Notes under the pieces: model-generated
Database searches by the model: none
Seen by the model: only the letters and a program-made list of their open reading frames with translations
What the model was told of the DNA's origin: nothing
Part shown: positions 8,715 through 16,443 of the stretch, piece after piece
Layout: each line of letters begins with the position of its first letter
Numbering within the stretch: position 1 is the first letter of the stretch
Source of the DNA: Bacteroidales bacterium
Lineage (GTDB): Bacteria > Bacteroidota > Bacteroidia > Bacteroidales > JAIPAP01
DNA length: 42,130 bases
Direction: 5' to 3'
Assembly (NCBI GenBank): GCA_021740045.1
Contig: JAIPAP010000021.1
Location: 1 to 42,130 of the forward strand
Position numbers and translations under genes: made by a program

Positions 8715-9221
8715 ATGACAGCACTTGAATTTAATCATCGATTGATCAGCTTGCAGGATAATCTTGAATATTTTGCCAATACCCTAACATCAGACCGGGA
8801 AGAAGCGAAGGATTTGCTTCAGGACACTTATCTGAAGGCTTTGACCAATAGGGACAAATTTGTTGAGGATACCAATTTGAAGGCCTGGACCTTCACCATA
8901 ATGAAGAATACTTTTATTAATAACTATAGAAGGAACAAAAAGGCTAATACCATTGTGGATAACACCAAAGATCTTTATTACATCAATACACCGCGTAAAA
9001 ATGACCTTGGTTCACCCGATATGGAATATTCGACCAAGGAAATCAAAACCGGTATTAAAAAGTTGGATGAAGGTCAAAGGAAGCCTTTCGAGATGCATAC
9101 AGCCGGATACAAGTACAAGGAAATAGCTGAGAAGCTTGAACTGTCAATTGGTACAGTTAAAAGCCGGATTTTCTTCACCCGGAAGAAATTAATGGATGAG
9201 CTCTCAGACTTCAGAAGCTGA
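8715..9221 (+). CDS. ECF-type RNA polymerase sigma factor
   Basis: This 168-residue group 4 sigma factor directs RNA polymerase to alternative promoters. Region 2 occupies about residues 10-80 (TSDREEAKDLLQDTYLKAL, then LKAWTFTIMKNTFINNYRR) and region 4 about 110-165 (IKKLDEGQRKPFEMHTAGYK, KEIAEKLELSIGTVKSRIFF). There is no extra C-terminal domain. No anti-sigma gene follows: the next gene is a peroxiredoxin beyond a hairpin with a T-run. Regulation by another route or by a distant partner is inferred. The long AT-rich upstream region with a promoter between inverted arms suggests a controlled gene. Confidence 0.93.
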   Translation: MTALEFNHRLISLQDNLEYFANTLTSDREEAKDLLQDTYLKALTNRDKFVEDTNLKAWTFTIMKNTFINNYRRNKKANTIVDNTKDLYYINTPRKNDLGSPDMEYSTKEIKTGIKKLDEGQRKPFEMHTAGYKYKEIAEKLELSIGTVKSRIFFTRKKLMDELSDFRS

Positions 9222-9303
9222 ACCGGGGAATTTCCCAAATTGGGAATAACATTCTCAGGACTAGATCACAAGGGGTTAGAAGCCGGTATATAACTGGATT
9301 TAT

Positions 9304-9399
9304 CAGGAGTAATGTGCGATGCGAGGATGAGGGATTCAATGCAAGGAAATCTCAAAGCAGGACGACATGACAAAACGCACACATTACTCCTGTTTTTTT
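9304..9399 (+). terminator. Hairpin with 15-base stem and T7 tail: terminator or small RNA candidate
   Basis: CAGGAGTAATGTGCG (9304-9318) pairs with CGCACACATTACTCCTG (9376-9392), perfectly apart from a two-base bulge, and is followed at once by seven T (9393-9399). The 57-base loop is long for a plain terminator. The whole could end the sigma transcript or be a 96-base structured RNA with its own terminator stem. No known RNA family was recognised. Confidence 0.6.
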
Positions 9400-9452
9400 C
9401 AGATACAACCTCAATATTTCAGCAAAGGCATATTTAACAACCTTAGCAACAT

Positions 9453-10001
9453 ATGCGAAAGATCCATTATTTATTATTAACAATCATTGTAGGAGCGATA
9501 ACATTAATTTCCTGGACCATGACAAACAAGACATCAGAGCAAAAAGTTAAAGAGGGAACCAAAATCCCATCGTTTACCTTACCAGATCAAAATGGGAAAA
9601 TGATCTCCATCGACAGCCTGATCGGGCAGAAAAACCTCATTATCTATTTTTACCCGAAAGATGAGACGGCTGGCTGCACCAAAGAAGCCTGCTCATTTAG
9701 AGACAGTTACGAGGCTTTTCAGGAGGCCGGTGCTGAGGTAATCGGCATCAGTTCCGATCCGGTGGATTCCCATAAGAACTTTGCCCAGCATCATAAACTG
9801 CCGTTTGTCCTCTTAAGTGACAATGAAGGTAAGGTGCGCGAAAAGTTCAATGTCCCAAGGAATTTTCTTGGGCTTTTACCCGGAAGGGTTACTTATGTGG
9901 TGGATAAATCCGGAACGGTGATGCATATGTTCAATTCGCAGTTCAATATTAACGGCCACATAAATGAAGCCCTTGAGGTTTTGAATAAGATTAAGGACTA
10001 A
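9453..10001 (+). CDS. Membrane-anchored or exported peroxiredoxin of the Bcp/PrxQ type
   Basis: The 182-residue protein reduces peroxides with thiol electrons. Residues 6-22 form a hydrophobic N-terminal segment (YLLLTIIVGAITLISW), so it is probably held in the inner membrane facing the periplasm or exported; ordinary Bcp proteins are cytoplasmic and shorter. The AhpC/TSA fold follows: IPSFTLPDQNGKMISIDSL, then IIYFYPKDETAGCTKEAC with peroxidatic Cys75 and resolving Cys80, a five-residue spacing typical of PrxQ. GISSDPVDSHKNFAQHHKLP and TYVVDKSGTVMHMF follow. The stop lies 4 bases from the stop of the convergent histidine kinase gene. It is downstream of the ECF sigma gene but separated by the hairpin at 9304-9399. 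Confidence 0.9.
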   Translation: MRKIHYLLLTIIVGAITLISWTMTNKTSEQKVKEGTKIPSFTLPDQNGKMISIDSLIGQKNLIIYFYPKDETAGCTKEACSFRDSYEAFQEAGAEVIGISSDPVDSHKNFAQHHKLPFVLLSDNEGKVREKFNVPRNFLGLLPGRVTYVVDKSGTVMHMFNSQFNINGHINEALEVLNKIKD

Positions 10002-10005
10002 GGCT

Positions 10006-11748
10006 CTATGCATGACCTTTTGAAAAAGGCTTATAAGGAACAGTGAAATAAAACGAAGACCCTTTACCTTTTTCTGATTCCACCCAAATATTGCCCTCCA
10101 TCAATTCGATGATATGCTTACAAATGGTAAGCCCAAGGCCGGTTCCTGCATAATTCTCAGGGTTAGCCCGTTTGATCTGGTTGAAACGGTCGAAAATAAT
10201 TTCGTGCTCATCCTTATTGATACCAACACCGGTATCTTTTACCTCAAACTGGATTTTATCACCTTGTATGGAATAACCAAATGCTATGGTTCCTTCACTG
10301 GTGTATTTTGCCGCATTGCTAAGCAAATGCTCAAAAATCTCCCTTACGTGTACCGGATCGATCAATACGTTGCTATCCCTTTCCTCCAGATCCACCCGGT
10401 ATTCAGGGGTAATCTTTTCATGATCGAAGTCCACATTTCTCTCAAACCATTTAAATATATTTCTTAGTAACTGGTTCAGGTTGAATGTTTCCTCTTTGAT
10501 TTTAAACTGACCACTATCAATTTTGGCCATTTTAATCATATCCTCAATGATCTTTGTCAGGTAATTTCCACTCTGCGAGATAGTGTTTACAAATTTTTCA
10601 CGTTTTTGGGGTGGAAAATCACCACTTGCCAATATTTCAGTAAATCCGATTAATGAATTTAGCGGAGTTCTAATTTCATGAGACATATTAGCCAAAAAGG
10701 CGGTTTTTAGTTTATCAGCTTCCTCTGCGCCTCTCTTGGCCTCTTCTAATTCTATTTCAGTTTGTTTCAACTCGGTTATATCCTGCACGGTGAAAATGAG
10801 AAAATCCTGGGCCGGCAATAAGATGATGCGAATATAAACAATGCTGCGTTGCCCATTTTGTTGGGCAATTTCAACCTGGTTCCATTCACGATATTGATCA
10901 GGCATATCGTCGCTAAACAATGCCTGCAAGATTTCATTCCGTATCCGGGGATCAATGATCACATGATCGGTATATGCCCGAAGGTCCCAAAGCATTTCTT
11001 CGGGCCAGTTATGAATGAGTTGGAATTGCTTATTCAAATAGGAAAAGTTCGTATCCTTGTTGTATCGCACTGCAAATCCTACAGGCACACTATCCATAAT
11101 AGATTCAATAAACAAATTACGGTCTTTCAGCTCTATCTCGGCTTTCTTATGGGCCGTAATATCAATAATTACAGCAATACCTGTGTTAATATCTCCATCC
11201 GCATCGGGAAGCGGAGAACAACGAACTTCGAAATAGTTTTTCCCCAGATTGAAAACACCCTTGGATTCTTTACCGAGAAACACCTCCGAGGTTATACTTA
11301 ACATGGCCTCCCTTTCCGATTCACCGAAAATATCTGCAATAGATTTACCGGGCTTCCATTCGATGAAATTTTCAAGGGAAGGTTTGTCGGAAACAGCGGG
11401 CAGCAGCGATTCAAGCTGCCGGTTGTATAGATACACGTTGGTATCGGGTAAGCTGTTGGTCAGTTTATGATAACGCTGATCACTTTGGTAAAGAAACTGT
11501 ATAACCTTGTTTTTGCGCTTGATCTCTTTATGAACCAACAGGAAAATGATCAACGTTGAAATAAATATAAACAGAATGCCCTTATAGGTTTGCAATTGAG
11601 TAATGGTATGAGCATCGGCATACATGCTTTCGACAAGCCGATCGGAAAAGAATATCCACAAAAAGCTAAATCCAAAGTATATAGCAGCTATCATCAGAGG
11701 TGACCAACTTACAAGCTTATTTCCCTGATTTTTATCCTTTATTTTCAT
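10006..11748 (-). CDS. Membrane PAS-domain sensor histidine kinase
   Basis: The 580-residue kinase has two N-terminal membrane helices (about residues 14-36 and 57-74) around a short periplasmic loop. Two PAS-type domains follow (about 88-200 and 208-330, each ending in DIT.H/DITELK). The HisKA domain carries FLANMSHEIRTPLNSLIGF with phospho-accepting His357. The HATPase domain has the N box HLLSNAAKYT (about 475-483), DTGVGI (505-510) and GTGLGLTICKHI (535-546). There is no receiver domain and no response regulator gene beside it, so its partner is elsewhere. The periplasmic loop of about 20 residues is too short to sense much; sensing is more likely via PAS domains or the membrane. Confidence 0.94.
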   Translation of the reverse strand: MKIKDKNQGNKLVSWSPLMIAAIYFGFSFLWIFFSDRLVESMYADAHTITQLQTYKGILFIFISTLIIFLLVHKEIKRKNKVIQFLYQSDQRYHKLTNSLPDTNVYLYNRQLESLLPAVSDKPSLENFIEWKPGKSIADIFGESEREAMLSITSEVFLGKESKGVFNLGKNYFEVRCSPLPDADGDINTGIAVIIDITAHKKAEIELKDRNLFIESIMDSVPVGFAVRYNKDTNFSYLNKQFQLIHNWPEEMLWDLRAYTDHVIIDPRIRNEILQALFSDDMPDQYREWNQVEIAQQNGQRSIVYIRIILLPAQDFLIFTVQDITELKQTEIELEEAKRGAEEADKLKTAFLANMSHEIRTPLNSLIGFTEILASGDFPPQKREKFVNTISQSGNYLTKIIEDMIKMAKIDSGQFKIKEETFNLNQLLRNIFKWFERNVDFDHEKITPEYRVDLEERDSNVLIDPVHVREIFEHLLSNAAKYTSEGTIAFGYSIQGDKIQFEVKDTGVGINKDEHEIIFDRFNQIKRANPENYAGTGLGLTICKHIIELMEGNIWVESEKGKGSSFYFTVPYKPFSKGHA

Positions 11749-11874
11749 TGCAGTAGTTAAACATTTAAATGCTCATTAGGCTATTTTTCAAACAATCCCA
11801 GAGGTAAAGGTAGTAACACAATCGGAAATATCCTATCATTCACAAATTTTTAACACAACATTGTTGTCTTAAAT

Positions 11875-12801
11875 TTATTCACGTTCCTTTTGGCGCGAAG
11901 GCAGATTCAGATTAACGATGGCATATATTAACACCGCCGCACTGATCCATTGGGTTATGGTAAGTTGAGTATTGTTAAAAATATAATCGAACAAAATAGC
12001 TGATAAGGGGAAACATAATTCGCATATGGTGGCCACAATAGCTTTCACTTTTTTCAAGCCGTAATAATACAGAAATATCGCCCCCGATCCCGTGGTAAGC
12101 CCAATGATAATGAATATAAGCCAGTTGAAACCGGTGGTTACATTCATTTGCTGTATCTTACCGGTTAATAACACATAAACCAGCATGATAAGGGTGGTAA
12201 ATCCATAACGGTAAAAAGTGGCAGTAGTAAAATGAATATTATGCAGCACCTTTTTACCCAGGACAGTAGCGCTTCCAAAGGAGAAAGCCGCCAGCAGGGC
12301 AAATAATGAGGCATAAACCGTATTGGCCCCGTTGCCCAGGTTGGGGGTTTTAAAACCGAAGGTTACAAAATAGCTGGCTACTATGGCAATGCTTGCCCAC
12401 AAGATAAATCGTTTTCGCAGTTTTTCCTTTAAAATAATTACAGCCAATAAAATGGCAAAAACCGGCTGCAGCTTTTGCAACAATACAACTATGGTTAACT
12501 TTTGAAAATTAAGGAGAAACAATGCCTTGACAATAGCCAGGGTTCCCAAAGCACCTCCAAAAAGCGCCACCAGGAATAGGCCCAGGTAATCAGCCTGTGT
12601 AAAATGCTTCATCTCCCGGTATTCCCTGTGCAGAAAAATATTCATCAGGAAAAAAGGGATCAGGTGTAACATGAAAACCACATAGCCAATATCGAGATTG
12701 TATAAACGCGGGGTTAACACTATTCCATCGAAACCCCACAGTGTGGCTGAAATACAAATGGCTATGGCCCCGGCTATTACATTTCGTCGATTATTCATCA
12801 T
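11875..12801 (-). CDS. EamA/DMT-superfamily transporter
   Basis: The 308-residue protein has about ten hydrophobic helices in two EamA-type halves (about 8-145 and 160-300), the normal architecture of drug/metabolite transporters in the inner membrane. Features include AGAIAICISATLWGFDGIVL at the start of half one, VLLQKLQPVFAILLAVIILK ending it, SFGSATVLGKKVLHN opening half two and CELCFPLSAILFDYIFNN near the end. The substrate cannot be inferred. The N-terminus has two Met codons (MMNNRRN). A TACTTTTG -7-like motif lies upstream on the minus strand at 12837-12844, though the -33 spacing is poor. Confidence 0.9.
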   Translation of the reverse strand: MMNNRRNVIAGAIAICISATLWGFDGIVLTPRLYNLDIGYVVFMLHLIPFFLMNIFLHREYREMKHFTQADYLGLFLVALFGGALGTLAIVKALFLLNFQKLTIVVLLQKLQPVFAILLAVIILKEKLRKRFILWASIAIVASYFVTFGFKTPNLGNGANTVYASLFALLAAFSFGSATVLGKKVLHNIHFTTATFYRYGFTTLIMLVYVLLTGKIQQMNVTTGFNWLIFIIIGLTTGSGAIFLYYYGLKKVKAIVATICELCFPLSAILFDYIFNNTQLTITQWISAAVLIYAIVNLNLPSRQKERE

Positions 12802-12887
12802 TCATCTTGCCTTCAAAGGATTTTTCCATCAGCCCGCAAAAGTAGCCTATAAGTTGAAATCAACCATATTTCAGAAATGATTTTGCT

Positions 12888-14420
12888 TTAAAGCTGCTCC
12901 GGGTGTTTTAAATATTCCCGGGCTTGCATAAGGATGGCTTCTTTCTGCTCAGGGGTCATATTATGCCAGGCACGATACATCATTTTCATACGCGGGTTTT
13001 CCTGGAGCTTTATACGATGGCTTTCCAAAAAATTCCAGTATAATGAATTGAACGGGCAGGCCTTTTCTCCCACTCGCTGTTTTTTATGGTAATGGCAACT
13101 TTTACAATAATTGCTCATCTTATCAATGTAATTCGCTGAGCTTATGTAAGGTTTGGTGGCGATCATTCCTGCATCGGCAAACTGACTCATCCCGCGGGTA
13201 TTTGTGAGCTCCACCCAATGAAAAGCATCTATGTAAATTCCCAGGTACCACTGATCGACCTCATCGGGGTGAATCCCTGCCAGCAAAGCAAAATTACCGG
13301 TCACCATTAATCGTTGAATGTGATGTGCATAAGCCTTATCGAGCGACTGACCAATGGCATGATGCAAACAATTCATTTTAGTATTACCCGTCCAAAAGAA
13401 ATCGGGCAATGGATTCTGATGATCAAAAAAGTTTCGGTTTTCATAATCGGGCATCTGATCCCAGTATACACCACGCATAAACTCCCGCCATCCAATGATC
13501 TGCCTTATAAATCCCTCAACCTGTTCAATGCTGATCGCTGCATTTTGATCGTATGCCTCAATAGCGGCTTCAACCACCTCGGCAGGCGACAGCATCTTGG
13601 TATTTAATGAAAACGATAAGCGCGAATGATAGATGCTCCAGTAATCGGTATGCATGGCATCCTGGTACTTCCCAAAATTGGGCAGGCATTGCTTCACAAA
13701 AAACCTGAGTACTTCCAGGCTTTCCTCCCTGTTTAAAGGCCACGGAAAAGCTTCTGCATGTGGTTCTCCAAAACATTTGATTCCCTGACTAAGGATCATC
13801 TCATAAATTTCGCGGTGATCATGGTTAAAAACAAGTGGCTTAACCACCCGCGGATTAGGTGGAAGTTTTTTACGGTTAGCCACATCATAATTCCATTTGC
13901 CCCCAAGCGGTTTATCATCCTCCATAAGAATGTTGTGCTTCCGGCGCATATGGCGGTAAAACGATTCCAGCAGGAAATTTTTACCGTTAAAAAACGCACT
14001 CAGCTCATAGCGGGAAGTGTAAAAATGTTCCGTATCTTTAGCCTGAACCGGGATCTCAAGGCTTGCTGCCAGTTTGATCATTTCCTGATCAAGACGGTAT
14101 TCATCCGGCATTTGATATTCGAGCAGGTCATGGTTCTCCTGTTTTAGAATGCGAGAAACATTTCCGGAAAAATCATGGGTATTACCGGGGTCATCAAAAT
14201 GGATGTAATGCACCCGGTGTCCGGCTTCCTGCAACTGAAAAGCAAACTCCCGCATAGCGGTAAAAACGGCAATGACCTTTTGAATGTGATGCTTAACGTA
14301 CTCGGTTTCCGAACGCACTTCCATCATCAAATAGGTAACATTGCTATCGACCGAGCTAAACCAAGAGTGTTGCACGTTAAGCTGATCGCCCAGAATAAGC
14401 CTGAGAATTTTGCGCTTCAT
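12888..14420 (-). CDS. Iron-sulfur photolyase/cryptochrome (FeS-BCP, PhrB-like, probable (6-4) photolyase)
   Basis: The 510-residue protein belongs to the bacterial cryptochrome/photolyase branch that carries a 4Fe-4S cluster and repairs (6-4) photoproducts in DNA with blue light and FAD. The N-terminal photolyase-related domain begins LRLILGDQLNVQHSWF. The FAD-binding helical domain includes GFIRQIIGWREFMRGVYW and MVTGNFALLAGIHPDEVDQW. Four cysteines at 351, 439, 442 and 455 (in MNCLHHAIGQ, YCKSCHYHKK and GEKACPFNSLYW) align with the cluster cysteines 350, 438, 441 and 454 that I recall for Agrobacterium PhrB. Length matches that family. The SRPBCC gene lies 44 bases upstream in the same direction. 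Confidence 0.93.
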   Translation of the reverse strand: MKRKILRLILGDQLNVQHSWFSSVDSNVTYLMMEVRSETEYVKHHIQKVIAVFTAMREFAFQLQEAGHRVHYIHFDDPGNTHDFSGNVSRILKQENHDLLEYQMPDEYRLDQEMIKLAASLEIPVQAKDTEHFYTSRYELSAFFNGKNFLLESFYRHMRRKHNILMEDDKPLGGKWNYDVANRKKLPPNPRVVKPLVFNHDHREIYEMILSQGIKCFGEPHAEAFPWPLNREESLEVLRFFVKQCLPNFGKYQDAMHTDYWSIYHSRLSFSLNTKMLSPAEVVEAAIEAYDQNAAISIEQVEGFIRQIIGWREFMRGVYWDQMPDYENRNFFDHQNPLPDFFWTGNTKMNCLHHAIGQSLDKAYAHHIQRLMVTGNFALLAGIHPDEVDQWYLGIYIDAFHWVELTNTRGMSQFADAGMIATKPYISSANYIDKMSNYCKSCHYHKKQRVGEKACPFNSLYWNFLESHRIKLQENPRMKMMYRAWHNMTPEQKEAILMQAREYLKHPEQL

Positions 14421-14464
14421 GGCCTTATCTTTTATCTCACTAAAATAAGAAAATAGTTTGTCTG

Positions 14465-14920
14465 TTAAATGGAACCGAACTTATTTTGAAGCACCTGGTT
14501 GCGGTAAGTAAAAATTTGATTCACCCGCTTCTTCACCATCACTTCATCAGCTATCTTGCCTATAACACCGAGGGGGCTTGAAAAATGAACCAAATCGGTC
14601 ATTTCTGTCCCGCCATCAATTTCCCTGAAAAAATGCTTGTGATGCCATAATTTAAAAGGACCGGACAGTTGATTATCGACAAAATAAAAGGGGTCTTCAA
14701 CATGCGTGATTTCCGTTACCCATGTAAGTGGAATACCGAAAAGTGGCCGCACCTTGTACCTGATAATCAGGCCGGGATACATATGATCTGGCAAATCGGA
14801 TTTGATAACAAAGCCCATATCGTTGGGGGTTATAGCCTGCAGATTGCGCGGGTTCGAAAAAAATTCCCAGGCTTCATCAATGTCAATAGGTAACTGCTGT
14901 ATTCGTTTTATCTCATTCAT
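14465..14920 (-). CDS. SRPBCC-fold ligand-binding-like protein
   Basis: The 151-residue product fits the SRPBCC (START/Bet v1-like) superfamily: IDIDEAWEFFSNPRNLQAIT near the start, then VRPLFGIPLTWVTEITHVED, FVDNQLSGPFKLWHHKHFFR and GTEMTDLVHFSSPLGVIGKI. Such small proteins form a hydrophobic cavity; this subgroup (resembling COG4276) has no proven activity, and I recall it often near photolyase genes. It is upstream of the photolyase on the same strand, which suggests co-transcription. A start at 14947 is possible but would put nine unlikely residues before MNEIKRIQQLPID, so the ATG at 14918-14920 is preferred. Confidence 0.82.
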   Translation of the reverse strand: MNEIKRIQQLPIDIDEAWEFFSNPRNLQAITPNDMGFVIKSDLPDHMYPGLIIRYKVRPLFGIPLTWVTEITHVEDPFYFVDNQLSGPFKLWHHKHFFREIDGGTEMTDLVHFSSPLGVIGKIADEVMVKKRVNQIFTYRNQVLQNKFGSI

Positions 14921-14937
14921 TGTAACGTATTTAAATA

Positions 14938-15227
14938 ATGAAAACAATTCGCATTACCATTTTGATTTTGATCGCGCTGGCTTTTTTCGGGATGAATGTT
15001 GAAACCGGTGTAGGTGCAGGTACCATTGTAGATGATATGCCGTACGGGGATTTCAGGGGTACCCAGAGCATCCAACAGCCGATTATGTGCTAGAGATAAG
15101 GGATGAATCCGGCCAGAATACCCTGGCCACTTACGAGGCCCCGCTAAACACACTCGGACTGTATGATCAGGCACTGGCTGTTGTGGCTTCAGGTTTTTTA
15201 TGGGCAATGGGTAGGAAGGAGGTATAA
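14938..15227 (+). pseudogene. Decayed DUF4397-domain secreted protein gene (internal deletion, frameshift, lost 3' end)
   Basis: Starting at ATG 14938, the reading gives a signal peptide (MKTIRITILILIALAFFGMN) then VGVGAGTIVDDMPYGDFRG-like sequence, and stops at 15091-15093. A shift near 15055 to another frame restores a recognisable continuation: PTADYVLEIRDESGQNTLA, YEAPLNTLGLYDQALAVVAS, GFL, ending at a stop at 15225-15227. These are hallmark strings of DUF4397 repeats. Missing are the first DUF4397 repeat (the signal peptide is fused to the second) and the part after SGFL. So at least three lesions are visible: internal deletion, frameshift and 3' truncation. The remnant overlaps the 3' end of the convergent DUF6973 gene by 30 bases. 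Confidence 0.75.
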
Positions 15228-15803
15228 AGCGGAGTCGCCGGCATGCTTAACAAAGCAGGTTGAGTCAGCCTTTGTCGTACCTTTATCCATCTTCGTTAAA
15301 TATTTTAGTTTTCCGGCACATAGAGCATCCAAAACTTTTTCCTTTAATACCTCCCGTTTGTTTCCTGCAAATGAGGTCCCAATGTTAATGCCCACTTCAT
15401 TATTCCATGTATCCATCTGGAAATCAGGGTCAGAAGTATTATCCGGTTTCAGTCCTTTTGCTTTCAAATCACCTTTTTCATGCGCTTTACCCAGTTTTAT
15501 CGCAGCTTCCTTTCCGATGCTTGACGACAGCAACGCCATCCAATAGGCATGCTTAAAGGCATTCAGCTGTCCGGCTTCAGTACTATGGCCAAAAGGAGGA
15601 TGACCTTTGAGCTCATTAGTCACCTCTCTTGTTTTGTTGGTTAATTCCCAGGCATATGGAGCCTGAAACGGATGGGTAATGGTCCACCATTTCTCGGGCA
15701 TGCTAAGCTCGAAAAAAGCCTCTATCATGTCATTATTGACACTGCAACTATTCAAGCCAAATAAAAGGGGGATCATAAGCAATGTTATCCTAAACCGCTT
15801 CAT
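15198..15803 (-). CDS. DUF6973-type lipoprotein
   Basis: The 201-residue product has a lipoprotein signal (MKRFRITLLMIPLLFGLNSC, lipidated Cys20), so it is probably membrane-attached. The mature part contains GHPPFGHSTEAGQLNAFKHA, AYWMALLSSSIGKEAAIKLG, KAHEKGD and PDFQMDTWNNEVGINIG. The spaced His and Asn/Asp residues (NAFKHAYW, AHE, DTWNNEVG) resemble DUF6973, a family with a hydrolase-like conserved core but no proven function. The stop codon lies inside the decayed DUF4397 sequence, so the C-terminus (SALYLLPTHCP) may be shortened or replaced by that rearrangement. It follows the next gene with a one-base gap. Confidence 0.75.
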   Translation of the reverse strand: MKRFRITLLMIPLLFGLNSCSVNNDMIEAFFELSMPEKWWTITHPFQAPYAWELTNKTREVTNELKGHPPFGHSTEAGQLNAFKHAYWMALLSSSIGKEAAIKLGKAHEKGDLKAKGLKPDNTSDPDFQMDTWNNEVGINIGTSFAGNKREVLKEKVLDALCAGKLKYLTKMDKGTTKADSTCFVKHAGDSALYLLPTHCP

Positions 15804-15804
15804 A

Positions 15805-16326
15805 TCAAAATAATTGGCGCACCTCCCGTTTAACTAGCTCCAACGCCCGATCAACAGGATGTGGTCTTAACTGCATCTGTTTTTCAAAAATCTTGCGGGC
15901 CAGTTCATTGGCATCGGCATCATCGTTTACTTCAGTAGCTGCGGTATTTACGAGTTTTACCATCTCTTCCCTGGCCTGTTTCACCTGCTCCCAACTTTCG
16001 GTCGAAACGTAAAGCTGTTGCGAAAGGTTATGATTAAATTCATCCCGTATGGTTGAGATCAACTTCTGCTGGAGCTGATAAGAAGTCATGCCCTGCTCGG
16101 TAAGGCGAATGAGCAGGTTATTGGGTGAGATACGTTCGAGCATTAAAATTATGCGTTCGAATGCTTGCAAACGTATGGGAATAGTGGTCTCCTTAACTTT
16201 TGTTTGAATTACTTCATTACATTTTTCCTTTTCCCTGGTAAAAAACATCCGCATCATCAAATACACGGTAGCCAGCATAACCAGCGAGGGTAATATATAT
16301 TTCAGGATCTCCGGTAATTCATTCAT
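15805..16326 (-). CDS. Conserved small membrane-anchored protein (DUF7935-like)
   Basis: The 173-residue protein has one N-terminal membrane helix (about residues 8-26, LKYILPSLVMLATVYLMMRM) then a charged, helical cytoplasmic domain with likely coiled coil. Distinct strings are TIPIRLQAFERIILMLERIS, YQLQQKLISTIRDEFNHNLS and QLYVSTESWEQVKQAREEMV. These match my memory of a Bacteroidota-wide family of unknown function (DUF7935). It is probably co-transcribed with the DUF6973 lipoprotein. No catalytic motif is visible. Confidence 0.7.
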   Translation of the reverse strand: MNELPEILKYILPSLVMLATVYLMMRMFFTREKEKCNEVIQTKVKETTIPIRLQAFERIILMLERISPNNLLIRLTEQGMTSYQLQQKLISTIRDEFNHNLSQQLYVSTESWEQVKQAREEMVKLVNTAATEVNDDADANELARKIFEKQMQLRPHPVDRALELVKREVRQLF

Positions 16327-16407
16327 AAGCCCATTTTTAAGAATTTGTCTGACAAATATCAGTAATTAACAATAAAATTTATTTTCATTCTGCGCGGTTA
16401 AAATTAC

Positions 16408-16415
16408 TAAATTTG
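16408..16415 (+). promoter_or_regulatory. Candidate -7 element of the aminotransferase promoter
   Basis: TAAATTTG matches TAnnTTTG exactly. The -33 partner is weak (TTTC at 16383-16386, 21 bases upstream). The predicted transcript would have a leader of about 25 bases before the GTG start. Confidence 0.35.
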
Positions 16416-16443
16416 TTCGCTTTAACCACTAAAACTAATAACT

